From: Paraburkholderia piptadeniae
GTDB taxonomy: Bacteria > Pseudomonadota > Gammaproteobacteria > Burkholderiales > Burkholderiaceae
Assembly (NCBI RefSeq): GCF_900007165.1
Contig: NZ_CYGY02000042.1
Span: forward strand, 1-64,000
DNA: 64,000 nucleotides
Direction: 5' to 3'
The notes under the pieces were generated by a model. It searched no databases and was not told where the DNA came from. It was given only the letters and a program-made list of their open reading frames with translations. The position numbers and the translations under genes were made by a program. Shown one piece after another: positions 25,806-33,968 of the stretch (position 1 is the stretch's first letter; each line of letters starts with the position of its first letter).

Positions 25806-26075
25806 GGCGACGGCCTGCGCGGCAAACGCGCTCTGCCGGCTTTCGTCGTCGGAACCGCGCTTCTTCGGCGTCGGCGGAAAGACGCACCAACAGCCGTCGT
25901 CGTGACGAAAGAAGAAGAGCGAACGCCGACCGTCCGGCAACGATGTCTCGACGCGCACGTAGCGGGTGTTGTCCCGTTTCGTGCGGCCGACCTGGGTCAC
26001 GCGCACGGGTGCTGAAACCGGCCCCAGCCACTTGTCGACCAGAAAATGCAGCGACTGCTCGGTGGCGGGTTTCAT
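25803..26075 (-). CDS. small hypothetical protein, second gene of a two-gene operon
   Basis: A 90-residue soluble protein. It has VRVTQVGRTKRDNTRYVRVE and a Phe-rich SLFFFRHDDGCWCVFPP stretch with two Cys separated by Trp. GGAG precedes ATG 26075 by 8 bases. Its start overlaps the stop of the upstream small gene as ATGA, a sign of translational coupling. No family recognised. Confidence 0.65.
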   Translation of the reverse strand: MKPATEQSLHFLVDKWLGPVSAPVRVTQVGRTKRDNTRYVRVETSLPDGRRSLFFFRHDDGCWCVFPPTPKKRGSDDESRQSAFAAQAVA

Positions 26076-26269
26076 GACGTTCTCCACGTCCTCTTTTCGC
26101 GGGAGCCTTCGCGCACTGTGTCAGGCTTTTCCTGCTCTTCCTCCGCTGCCTCAGCTGCTGCAAGCTCCATCGCCCGTTGCGTCGCAGCTGCGCGAAGCGC
26201 CCTGCAATCCGCCGCGTGCCGCATGTCCGACAGTAGCCGAACCAGTTGTCGCGCGTTTCTACGTTTCAT
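26072..26269 (-). CDS. small hypothetical helical protein, first gene of a two-gene operon
   Basis: A 65-residue protein, highly charged and Ala/Glu/Arg-rich (AMELAAAEAAEEEQEKPD), predicted to be almost wholly helical and perhaps a coiled coil. ATG 26269 follows a GGGGGG run by 4 bases. The stop overlaps the next start as ATGA. Function unknown; a small regulator or chaperone-like partner for the downstream protein is possible but unproven. Confidence 0.6.
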   Translation of the reverse strand: MKRRNARQLVRLLSDMRHAADCRALRAAATQRAMELAAAEAAEEEQEKPDTVREGSREKRTWRTS

Positions 26270-26534
26270 AACACCCCCCGCACTGCACAAGAGACTTGAG
26301 AAAGCACTTTAACTTTAGGCCTTGATCTCCCGTCTCTCTAGTTGTTTTGACGAAATAGCAACAGTCAAATTCGAATGGAAGCACTGAGTATTTCGTCGGT
26401 TTTCATCGTGTTCCCGCTGTTGCCCGCAGTCTGTGCGCTGGCGACCGCAATCTTTGAGGCGTGCAGCCCGCGCAATACCTGATGTGGCATTGAATATGCT
26501 GTTGCGCCGTACATGCGCGCGTCGACGAAAACGA

Positions 26535-27875
26535 TCAGTTGACCGAATCTCCCTTTTGCGCCCATGTCCTCTGACATGTCGCAAGCGCCGCGCCCGCAGC
26601 AAGCAGACATGCCGAATAGATGAGGCCGCGTTCTAGACCGGCGCCGTCGGAGACCCAGCCGATCACCGTCGGCCCGACGATCTGCCCAAACGCGAACACG
26701 ATCGTAAAAGCGCTGATGCCGCGTGCCCAATGCGCGGCGGGCAGATTGTGACGCACGAACGCTGTCGTCGATGCGACGGCGGAAAGGAACGTCGCGCCGA
26801 ACAGCAACCCCGACGCAAACGCGACGACGGGATGCGCGACGAGCGCAGGCAGCACCGTCGCGAACGCAAGCAGAGCGTTGAGCACGGCCAGCGCCTGGCC
26901 GCCGCGCATGCGGTCGAGCAGCCGCGACCAGATGCGCGCGGAGACGATCGTCGCCATGCCGAGCAGCACATAGAAGCCCGTCACGACGCCTTCGCTCATG
27001 CCGACGCCATGCAGGAGCGCGACGATGAACGTCATGTAGCCGATATAGCCGACGCCGAAGAGCCCGTAGCCGGAAAGCGCGAACGCATAGCGAAAGACCG
27101 ACACGTGCCGCGTTGTTGCGGCAGCTTCGCCCGCTGCGCTCGTCCGCAAGACATGCTGCTTGTCGACGCGCCTCGCAGCGATGCCGGCGACGACCGACAA
27201 CGCGACGCACGCGCCTGCAAGCGCAAACCATGCAACTTGCCAGCCATGCACGGCAGCGACGAGCGTGGCGGGCACGAGCAGCGCCGACGCGACGATGCCC
27301 CATCCCGTGCCGCCGTAGTAGAGGCCGAGAACGAGCCCTGCATCGCGCGGACTCGACGATGCGAGCCGTGCCGCCAGCACGCCGCCGCTCACGAAGATGA
27401 ACGCGCTCGCGATGCCTGTCGCGACACGTTGCGCGAACAGCGCGTTGGTGTCGGACAGCATGCCTGTCGCCGCCATCAGCAAGGCCGTCGCAACGCATCC
27501 GCCGATAAAGAGCGCGCCTGCCGACCATCGCCGCGACAGTCGAGGAAACGCCAGCGCGCCGAGCAGATAGCCGAGCGCATTCGCTGTGTTCATCGCGCCC
27601 GCTTGCGCGAAGCTCCAGCCGAGGTCCGTTTTCATCGACGGCAGCAGCAGCGCGTACGAAAAGCGCGCAAGCCCCAGCGCGATCGCGCTGCCCATCGACA
27701 GGCTGATGGCGAGCCACAGCGTCCGTCCGCGGCGCGGCAAGCGGGCGTCCTGCGCGGCGCGCGATGCTTCGCCGGATAACGCTTCATCTTTTGGCCGCCA
27801 CTCGCCTCGTTCGATGAGATCGGTGAGGCTGAAGTCGGTCCATGAAAATGCGCGGCGAGCGAAGCCAGTCGTCAT
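26535..27875 (-). CDS. YbfB/YjiJ-family MFS transporter
   Basis: A 446-residue membrane protein with about 12 helices after a 50-residue cytoplasmic start. The block MGSAIALGLARFSYALLLPSM at helix 1 is the YbfB/YjiJ signature, and GLYYGGTGWGIVASALL follows in the middle. ATG 27875 is the most plausible start, but no RBS is visible; an upstream frame to 28052 is open but unlike coding sequence. A 7-bp dyad (27886-27908) lies just before the start. Substrate unknown. The gene is divergent from the diguanylate cyclase. Confidence 0.82.
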   Translation of the reverse strand: MTTGFARRAFSWTDFSLTDLIERGEWRPKDEALSGEASRAAQDARLPRRGRTLWLAISLSMGSAIALGLARFSYALLLPSMKTDLGWSFAQAGAMNTANALGYLLGALAFPRLSRRWSAGALFIGGCVATALLMAATGMLSDTNALFAQRVATGIASAFIFVSGGVLAARLASSSPRDAGLVLGLYYGGTGWGIVASALLVPATLVAAVHGWQVAWFALAGACVALSVVAGIAARRVDKQHVLRTSAAGEAAATTRHVSVFRYAFALSGYGLFGVGYIGYMTFIVALLHGVGMSEGVVTGFYVLLGMATIVSARIWSRLLDRMRGGQALAVLNALLAFATVLPALVAHPVVAFASGLLFGATFLSAVASTTAFVRHNLPAAHWARGISAFTIVFAFGQIVGPTVIGWVSDGAGLERGLIYSACLLAAGAALATCQRTWAQKGDSVN

Positions 27876-27885
27876 GTCGTTGTTT

Positions 27886-27908
27886 GTGATAGTCGGTTGG
27901 GCTATCAC
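27886..27908. promoter_or_regulatory. candidate operator dyad before the YbfB-type gene
   Basis: GTGATAG and CTATCAC arms, 9 bases apart, begin 11 bases upstream of the transporter start codon. A second dyad, GTAGTG-4-CACTAC, lies at 28001-28016 near the diguanylate cyclase start. Confidence 0.35.
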
Positions 27909-28029
27909 TGTACATCGCAAGCGCGCGTTCAGTAGGTACGCATTCGACACGCATCGAACACGATCGCGGCGCTTGCTGGACACTTCGCCAGCCTGATAGC
28001 GTAGTGATCCCACTACAGAGACTGTCCTT

Positions 28030-29631
28030 GTGTTGAATCCGCTTCTGGTCATCCGTCACAGGCTTCACCACCTTGAGCGCACGCACGGCGCGGCCGTGTC
28101 GCAAGCGGTTGGCAATCGCCCGTTCCTGACGGGCATTGCGGGCACGCTGATCGCGACGGCGATGGCGGGCCTGACGCTGGCCACGCTGTACTCGGGACGC
28201 ACCGACGCGCTTGACCACGCACGCGAAACGTCGGCGAATCTCGTGCTGCTGATATCGAGCGATATCGCGCGCAACGTCGAAATCTACGACCTGTCGTTGC
28301 AGGAAATCGTCCATCGTGCGCAGGAGCCCGCCGTCTGGCAGATGCCCGACGAGCTGCGCCGCACGATGCTGTTCGATCGCGCGACCCTGGCCGCGTACCT
28401 CGGCGGCGCCTATGTCGTCGATGCGCGAGGCATGCTCAAGGCGACGCAGCAAGGCCCCGTCAACAAGACCGTCAAGTTCGACGACCGCGACTATTTCACC
28501 GTCCAACGGCGCGACCCGCAGGCCGGCCTGTTTGTTTCGCATCCGTACCGGTCGCGGCTGCGCGGTCACGAGCTTTCGTTTGCACTGTCCCGACGCATCG
28601 ATGCGCCCGACGGCTCGTTCGCCGGCGTCGCGCTGCTCGCAGTACGCATCGCCTATTTGCAGCGGCTGCTCGACAAGGTCAGCACAGGCCAGGCGGGAAC
28701 GGCCGCCATTCTGCTCGACGACGGCACGGTGCTCGCGCGCAAGCCGTTTGTCGAAGGCCTGATCGGCACCAACGTAAAAGGCATTCCACTGTACGCCGAC
28801 AGGCGGATGGGAACGGCAGGGTCGTACATCGACTATTCGCCCGTCGATCATGTGCAGCGCATCTACTCGTACGAGCATGTGCCCGGCACGCCGCTGGTGG
28901 TGGTCGTCGCGCCCGCCGTCGATGATGTGCTCACCCTATGGCGCACGCGCAGCGTGATCGCGGGCGGACTCACTTTCATGCTGGGCGCAATCGTCGTGCT
29001 GGTCTGCTGGACGCTTGCGTTCACGCTGCGCGACAAGGTGCGTGCGCAGGCGCGCCTGGCCGAGCTGGCCGCCACCGATCCGCTCACCAAGCTGAGCAAC
29101 CGCCGCACGCTCGACCTGCATCTCGACGACGAATGGCGCCGCGCGCGGCGCACGGACGCGCCGTTGTCGGTGCTCTTCATCGACATCGATTACTTCAAGC
29201 GCCTCAACGACACCTACGGCCATGCAGCCGGCGACGAAGTGCTGGCGGCCGTCGCGGATTGCATCGCGTCGATGGCGCGGCGCTCGATCGACATGGTCGC
29301 GCGATATGGCGGCGAAGAGTTTGCCGTCGTGCTGCCGGACACGGGGTCGAATGCAGCGATCCATGTCGCCGAGAAAATCCGCCGCGTCGTCGAGACGTCG
29401 CGCGTCAAGCAACTGCCGCCCGATCACGGCGGCGTGACGGTGAGCATCGGTGTCGCGACATGCCGTCCCGCCGACGGCGGCACGCCGCCGGAACTCGTCG
29501 CCGCCGCCGACGCGCAGCTCTACGCGGCGAAGGCGGCTGGGCGCAATCAGGTGAAATCGGCGGAATGGACGCAGGTTGACGAGGCCAACGATCATGCGGA
29601 ACGTGCCGGTTCGGCGAAACGGCGCGCATGA
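28030..29631 (+). CDS. membrane-bound diguanylate cyclase with periplasmic sensor domain
   Basis: A 533-residue protein that should make cyclic di-GMP from two GTP. A first helix (about 33-55) and a second (about 310-332) flank a periplasmic Cache-type sensor domain. The C-terminal GGDEF domain (about 350-510) keeps the active GGEEF at 427-431, the FIDIDYFKRLNDTYGHAAGD metal-binding block and an inhibitory I-site RxxD at 418-421, five residues before GGEEF. The enzyme is therefore expected to be active and product-inhibited. The start is GTG 28030. The Cache ligand is unknown. A terminator follows. Confidence 0.92.
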   Translation: MLNPLLVIRHRLHHLERTHGAAVSQAVGNRPFLTGIAGTLIATAMAGLTLATLYSGRTDALDHARETSANLVLLISSDIARNVEIYDLSLQEIVHRAQEPAVWQMPDELRRTMLFDRATLAAYLGGAYVVDARGMLKATQQGPVNKTVKFDDRDYFTVQRRDPQAGLFVSHPYRSRLRGHELSFALSRRIDAPDGSFAGVALLAVRIAYLQRLLDKVSTGQAGTAAILLDDGTVLARKPFVEGLIGTNVKGIPLYADRRMGTAGSYIDYSPVDHVQRIYSYEHVPGTPLVVVVAPAVDDVLTLWRTRSVIAGGLTFMLGAIVVLVCWTLAFTLRDKVRAQARLAELAATDPLTKLSNRRTLDLHLDDEWRRARRTDAPLSVLFIDIDYFKRLNDTYGHAAGDEVLAAVADCIASMARRSIDMVARYGGEEFAVVLPDTGSNAAIHVAEKIRRVVETSRVKQLPPDHGGVTVSIGVATCRPADGGTPPELVAAADAQLYAAKAAGRNQVKSAEWTQVDEANDHAERAGSAKRRA

Positions 29632-29775
29632 ACCGGAATACGCGGGACACAGCGAATTGCGGGGAAAAACGCTCACTATTCGCTCAATGGCGCTTGCCGC
29701 GTCGACGTAGACTTGTTCCCGTCTCCAGGTTCTCCATGATTCTTCACGCAGTTGGAATCATCGGGACGATTTGCG

Positions 29776-29808
29776 CGCCACGGCTTTTGTCCGTGGCGTT
29801 TTTCTTTT
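29776..29808 (+). terminator. Rho-independent terminator after the diguanylate cyclase gene
   Basis: Stem CGCCACGG/CCGTGGCG with a 7-base loop, then TTTTTCTTTT on the plus strand only. Confidence 0.85.
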
Positions 29809-29854
29809 CACGGCCAAGCGAACAGCATGTGGTGACGCGGCCGCGCGGTAGCCG

Positions 29855-30916
29855 CTAACTCTCGCGCTCATCGCGCCCGGCAAAGCGCCGCGCCACTTCG
29901 TGCGGAATATTCTCCGGCGTCACCACCACGACCGACGACGACGCGCTCACCGCCGACATCGGCAGCAGGTTGTGAAAGCACATCACGTGGCGACACGCCG
30001 AGCGCATGTCCTGCCGCAAGTCGTGGTGCAGCACCGCCGTGATCGCGCGGTCGCGCAGCAACTGCACGTTCTCGCGATCCAGATCGTGTCCGATGAAGCA
30101 CTTCGGATGCTGGTTCAGCGACCCGAGCGCCCGCAGAATCGCCGCGTTGCCGCCGCCCATCGAATAGACGGCGGCAATCTTCTGCCCCGCTTCGAGCGCC
30201 TTGCGCACGCGGTCTTCCGTTTCCGCATCGAGCCCCTGCCCGCCGCTCGCGTCGATCAGCGTCAGATGCGCGTACCGTTCGCGCAGCGTCGCGCGAAAGC
30301 TCGCCTCGCGCTCTTCTTCGCCGCGAAAGCGCTCGTTGCTCATCGTCACGAGCACGTTGCCCGCGCGCCTGCCGAGCCAGTGGCCGATCAGATATGCAGC
30401 CGTCGCGCCGCCGACACGATTGTCGAGCCCCGCATACGCAATGCGCTCCGACACCGGGATGTCGGTAAACATCGTCACGACAGGAATATCGCGCTGCTTC
30501 AGTTCAGCGATGGCTTGCGCGATCTCCGGCACGTCCTGCGCCTTCAGAAACACACCGTGACTTCCGCGCCGCGCGATCGCGCGCAACGCATCGACGACTT
30601 GCGCCGTCGTCATCGTCTCCTGCATCAGAAAGCGCGGCCGGAAGATCGCGGGATGCAGGCTCGGAATCGTATCTTCGAGCGCGTCGCGGATCTCGTCGGC
30701 GAAACGGCGCGGCGCCTCCACGACGACATCGACGACGAGCTTGCGCCCGCTCGTCGCCATCGTGATCTGCTGCTTCTCCAGTTCCCTGATCGCCTGCATC
30801 ACGCGGCGGCGCGTGTGCTCGCGAACGTGCGCGCGACCGTTCAGCACGCGGTCGACGGTGGCCGTGCCGAGCCCCGCCTGCAACGCGATTTCCTTGATCA
30901 GAAAGGGATGACTCAT
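29855..30916 (-). CDS. LacI-family transcriptional regulator
   Basis: A 353-residue regulator. The N-terminal helix-turn-helix is IKEIALQAGLGTATVDRVLN with the hinge after RRRVMQAIREL, and a periplasmic-binding-like sugar domain follows (about 65-340), including FTDIPVSERIAYAGLDNRVGG and the IGHDLDRENVQLL block. ATG 30916 fits the family start; the RBS is weak. It is divergent from the PhyH dioxygenase gene and probably controls that two-gene unit. The intergenic region holds an inverted repeat and a direct repeat that suit it. The effector is probably a sugar or cyclitol. Confidence 0.9.
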   Translation of the reverse strand: MSHPFLIKEIALQAGLGTATVDRVLNGRAHVREHTRRRVMQAIRELEKQQITMATSGRKLVVDVVVEAPRRFADEIRDALEDTIPSLHPAIFRPRFLMQETMTTAQVVDALRAIARRGSHGVFLKAQDVPEIAQAIAELKQRDIPVVTMFTDIPVSERIAYAGLDNRVGGATAAYLIGHWLGRRAGNVLVTMSNERFRGEEEREASFRATLRERYAHLTLIDASGGQGLDAETEDRVRKALEAGQKIAAVYSMGGGNAAILRALGSLNQHPKCFIGHDLDRENVQLLRDRAITAVLHHDLRQDMRSACRHVMCFHNLLPMSAVSASSSVVVVTPENIPHEVARRFAGRDERES

Positions 30917-30942
30917 GGCTCGCAGGCCGAAAGCGCCGTCGG

Positions 30943-31014
30943 TTTTTGATGTGTTTTTGATGTTTCGATAGTAACGCAGCGCCGAAGTTTGGCGATAAGC
31001 TGGTTCGAAACATC
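30943..31014. promoter_or_regulatory. divergent LacI operator region
   Basis: A 10-bp perfect inverted repeat (GATGTTTCGA at 30959-30968, TCGAAACATC at 31005-31014, 36 bases apart) and a direct repeat TTTTTGATGT at 30943 and 30954 (11-bp period, one helix turn). The central TTCGAA has the CG centre usual for LacI-family operators. Confidence 0.45.
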
Positions 31015-31046
31015 CAGCCATCAGGTTGCATCGGAAGGGAGACGAC

Positions 31047-32243
31047 ATGAGCCAGAACCCTCGACGTTTTGCATCGGGCGCGCACGCATGGTTTCGCGAA
31101 GCGGACTGTTCCGTCGACGGCTTCGCGACGCTGATTGAAGCTTCGCGCGAAGCGTACACACGGCCGCGCTTCGCCGCCGCCATCGAACAAGCTATTCCCG
31201 TGTACGACTGCGACGCGCTGCGGCCTGTCGTGGGCGATGCGTCGCGGCGTCCCGAACTGCTGGCCGAATGGGCCGACGTGTTGCTCGACGGCGCCGGCGT
31301 GTTCGTGCTCAAGCGCGCCTACGAAGACACGTCCGCGATCGACGATGCAACCGCGATCTTCGAATCGATCATCCGAAGCGAGCGCAAGGCGGGAGGCGGC
31401 GCCGATCACTTCGCGAAGGCCGGCGCGAACGACCGCATCTGGAACGCGCAAGAAAAGCTCTGCCTTGCCGCGCCGGAAGTTTTCGTGCGCTACTTCGCGA
31501 ATCCGATCCTGATGGCGGCCGCCGAAGCGTGGCTCGGCCCCGGCTATCAGATGACGTCGCAGGTGAACGTCGTGCGTCCGGGCGGCGAAGCACAACAGGC
31601 GCACCGCGATTTTCATCTCGGCTTTCTCACCGTCGACGAAGCGCAGCGCTTTCCCGCCCATGTGCACTTGATGTCGGCGCTGCTGACGCTGCAAGGCGCC
31701 GTCGCGCACACCGACATGCCCGTCGATAGCGGGCCGACCAAGCTGCTGCCGTTCTCGCAGCGTTATCCGCAGGGCTATGTCGCGTGGCGCCGCGCGGATT
31801 TCCGCGAGTATTTCGAATCGCACTACGCTCAGCTGCCGCTGCGAAAGGGCGATGCGATCTTCTTTAGTCCCGCGCTCTTTCATGCGGCCGGTTCGAACCG
31901 TACGCGCGACGTGCAGCGGATGGCGAATCTGCTGCAGGTGTCGTCGGCCTATGGGCGCGCGATGGAATCGCTCGATCGCGCGCGCATGTGCAATGCCGTG
32001 TTTCCCGCGTTGCGTGCGATGCGCGCGCAACGGCGGATCGGCGCGCCGGAAGCGGTGGCCGTGATCGCATCGTGCGCGGAAGGCTACGCGTTCCCGACCA
32101 ATCTCGATCGCAATCCACCCGTCGGCGGACTCGCGCCCGCGAGCCAGCAACAGATCTTCGCGACAGCGCTCGATGAAAACTGGTCCGACGGAAAATTCGC
32201 GGAAGCACTGCGCGATCTCGAAGTCCGCAACGCGACGCACTAG
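31047..32243 (+). CDS. phytanoyl-CoA dioxygenase (PhyH)-family Fe(II)/2-oxoglutarate oxygenase
   Basis: A 398-residue oxygenase expected to hydroxylate a small molecule using Fe(II), O2 and 2-oxoglutarate. The metal triad is visible as His186 and Asp188 (in AHRDFHLGF) and His279 (in LFHAAGSNRTRD), with Arg nearby for 2-oxoglutarate. GGGAG lies 6 bases before ATG 31047. The stop codon falls in a threefold 11-bp tandem repeat. Paired with a Gfo/Idh/MocA dehydrogenase and a divergent LacI regulator, it probably belongs to a small catabolic pathway for a sugar-like compound; substrate unknown. Confidence 0.85.
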   Translation: MSQNPRRFASGAHAWFREADCSVDGFATLIEASREAYTRPRFAAAIEQAIPVYDCDALRPVVGDASRRPELLAEWADVLLDGAGVFVLKRAYEDTSAIDDATAIFESIIRSERKAGGGADHFAKAGANDRIWNAQEKLCLAAPEVFVRYFANPILMAAAEAWLGPGYQMTSQVNVVRPGGEAQQAHRDFHLGFLTVDEAQRFPAHVHLMSALLTLQGAVAHTDMPVDSGPTKLLPFSQRYPQGYVAWRRADFREYFESHYAQLPLRKGDAIFFSPALFHAAGSNRTRDVQRMANLLQVSSAYGRAMESLDRARMCNAVFPALRAMRAQRRIGAPEAVAVIASCAEGYAFPTNLDRNPPVGGLAPASQQQIFATALDENWSDGKFAEALRDLEVRNATH

Positions 32244-32267
32244 CTACGCACTAGCTACGCACTAGCT
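32235..32267. repeat. three perfect 11-bp tandem repeats across a stop codon
   Basis: ACGCACTAGCT occurs three times in a row. The first copy supplies the TAG stop of the dioxygenase gene; all three copies carry TAG, though in different frames since 11 is not a multiple of 3. Confidence 0.8.
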
Positions 32268-32294
32268 CGTACTTACTCGAACGACGGAGACGAC

Positions 32295-33449
32295 ATGACG
32301 ATAAGCACAATCGGCAGACGCATTCGGCTCGGACTGATCGGCGGCGGCCCGGGGTCGATCATCGGCGAGACGCATCGCATCGCGGCGCGGGTGGACGGCC
32401 ACTACGACATCGTCGCGGGCGCGCTGTCCTCCGACCCTGAACGCGCGCGTCAGGCGGCGTTGAATCTCGGCATCGAGCATGAGCGCGCGTATCCGTCGTG
32501 GCAGCAGATGATCGAAGAGGAAGTCGCGCGGCCCGATCGCATCGACGTGGTCGCGGTGATGACGCCCAACGACTCGCATCACGCGATCTGCATGATGGCG
32601 CTCGACAAGGGCTTTCACGTGATCTGCGACAAGCCGCTGGCCAACGATCTGGCGCAGGCGCGCGAGATTGCGGCGCGCGTCGAGGCGACGAACGCGGAGT
32701 TCTGCGTGACGTACTGCTACTCGGGCTTTCCGATGGTGCGGCAGGCGCGCGATATGGTCCGTGCTGGCGAACTCGGCGAGATTCGCCAGGTGCATCTGCA
32801 ATACGTGCAGAGCTATCTGGCCGCGCACGATCTGCCCGCCGGTTGGCGCACGGAATCGGGACGCGCGGGCCGCTCGCTCGTGCTGATGGATATCGGCACG
32901 CACGCGTTTCATCTGGGCGCGTACGTCACCGGGCTCGACGTCACGCGCGTGTGCGCGGACGTCGGCTCGGCGATTCCCGGCCGCACCATCGACGATTATG
33001 TTTCCGCGCTGCTTCGCTACGAGAACGGCGCGCGCGGCTCGCTCTGGGTAACGAACGCGGCGGCTGGCTCCGAGCATGGACTGAGCTTTCGCATCCACGG
33101 CGACAAAGGCGGGCTCGAATGGCATCAGGAAGAACCGAACCGTCTGATTCATCGCCGGCATGACGGCTTCGAGCAAATCATCACGCGCAGACTCGGCCCG
33201 ACGATGAGCGAAGGTGCGCAACGCTCGACGCGCATCGCCATCGGCCATCCCGAAGGCTATCTGGAAGCGTTCGCGAATCTTTATACGGAGTTCGCGGAGC
33301 GTGTCGCAGGTCGGATCAGCGAAGGCGAACGGGATGACAGGCCTACGCTCTTTCCCGGCGTGAGCGATGGCGTGAAGGGACTCGCATTCGTCGATGCATC
33401 GGTGAAGAGCATGGCGGCGGGCGCGTGGCAGGACGTCGAGCGCGCTTGA
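32295..33449 (+). CDS. Gfo/Idh/MocA-family NAD(P)-dependent oxidoreductase
   Basis: A 384-residue dehydrogenase, 51 bases after the PhyH gene, with GGAG before ATG 32295. The Rossmann motif is GLIGGGPGSIIGETHR, the family E/DKP lysine appears in ICDKPLAND near residue 115, and the catalytic DIGTHAFHLG block lies near residue 200. Proteins with this GGGPGSIIGETH opening act on sugars, inositols or amino sugars. With the PhyH oxygenase and LacI regulator it forms a likely inducible catabolic unit. No transporter gene is linked, so uptake must be encoded elsewhere. Confidence 0.88.
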   Translation: MTISTIGRRIRLGLIGGGPGSIIGETHRIAARVDGHYDIVAGALSSDPERARQAALNLGIEHERAYPSWQQMIEEEVARPDRIDVVAVMTPNDSHHAICMMALDKGFHVICDKPLANDLAQAREIAARVEATNAEFCVTYCYSGFPMVRQARDMVRAGELGEIRQVHLQYVQSYLAAHDLPAGWRTESGRAGRSLVLMDIGTHAFHLGAYVTGLDVTRVCADVGSAIPGRTIDDYVSALLRYENGARGSLWVTNAAAGSEHGLSFRIHGDKGGLEWHQEEPNRLIHRRHDGFEQIITRRLGPTMSEGAQRSTRIAIGHPEGYLEAFANLYTEFAERVAGRISEGERDDRPTLFPGVSDGVKGLAFVDASVKSMAAGAWQDVERA

Positions 33450-33468
33450 TCTGCGGATCGTGTACGCC

Positions 33469-33504
33469 AAAAAAAGAGCCCTGTTCCGCGGGGGAACAGG
33501 GCTC
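33469..33504 (-). terminator. strong leftward Rho-independent terminator with no adjacent minus-strand gene
   Basis: A perfect 12-bp stem (33476-33487 with 33493-33504), 5-base loop and T7 on the minus strand. The plus strand has no T run, so it does not serve the Gfo/Idh gene ending 20 bases before. The nearest minus-strand gene ends 465 bases away. Confidence 0.85.
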
Positions 33505-33631
33505 GGTGGATGAGTCATATCGTACAGGCGCGTGGATGCTTGCCGACTTGCTGCTCATCACATGAAGCTGTTATTGGTCACGCTTCTTTTTGCTTCGATT
33601 TGGCCCCGCGCCTACTCCTTGCTGCTAACCC

Positions 33632-33795
33632 CAACTGCATTCTTTAAACCGGTGAATCGACTGCTCGTTTGCCGCTGCTACGACTGCTGTTGCCGACTGC
33701 ATTGCTTCGCTACTGCGGTACTGCCCGACTGCTACTGCTGTACTGGCCTACTGCTACTGCAACGAGGACTTCAAACTGCTGATCGAACTGCAGGC
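33632..33795. repeat. cluster of ACTGC/GCAGT pentamers
   Basis: Twelve copies of ACTGC on the plus strand in about 165 bases, several as ACTGCTACTGC. It looks like degenerate expansion of a CTG/CTACTG unit. Confidence 0.6.
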
Positions 33796-33968
33796 AACCT
33801 ACGGTCTTGCACGACGCGGAGGGGAACCGCATCGATGGGGCTTATTGAATCGCCGCTCCATGGAAAGAAGTATAGGAGCGGGCTCGCGCAATCAATTGGC
33901 TGAAGCGAGGGCGATTCGTGGCGCTGTTCGCCCGTTTGTTCGCGGGCGGCCAGCGGCGCGCGATAGGT

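Larger units (their letters stand above)
33469..33862 (-). ncRNA. candidate repeat-rich non-coding RNA
   Basis: On the minus strand a TATACT -10 (33874-33869), with TTGATT 15 bases upstream, would start an RNA near 33862 that ends at the strong terminator at 33469. The roughly 390-nt RNA would contain about twelve GCAGU pentamers, often as GCAGUAGCAGU, and no ORF with a ribosome-binding site. Promoter spacing is short, so the 5' end is a guess; the terminator is the solid part. Confidence 0.35.
33450..33968. other. gene-poor region with a repeat-rich candidate transcript
   Basis: About 520 bases with no credible protein gene. It holds a strong leftward terminator (33469-33504), twelve ACTGC pentamers between 33632 and 33795 (GCAGT on the minus strand), and a possible leftward promoter at 33869-33895. 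A 123-codon plus-strand frame is Cys/Leu-rich only because of the repeats and has no RBS. Confidence 0.5.

Noticed and set aside
26365..27717. 450-codon second frame over the YbfB-type gene, ending in a peptide of about 50 residues that looked protein-like
   Set aside because: It is Arg-rich along most of its length; the short tail (26365-26514) has no ribosome-binding site and no start with supporting signals.
33562..33903. Plus-strand Cys/Leu-rich frame with a signal-peptide-like start
   Set aside because: The composition comes from the ACTGC repeat tract, there is no ribosome-binding site, and the frame runs past the repeats without a recognisable protein.
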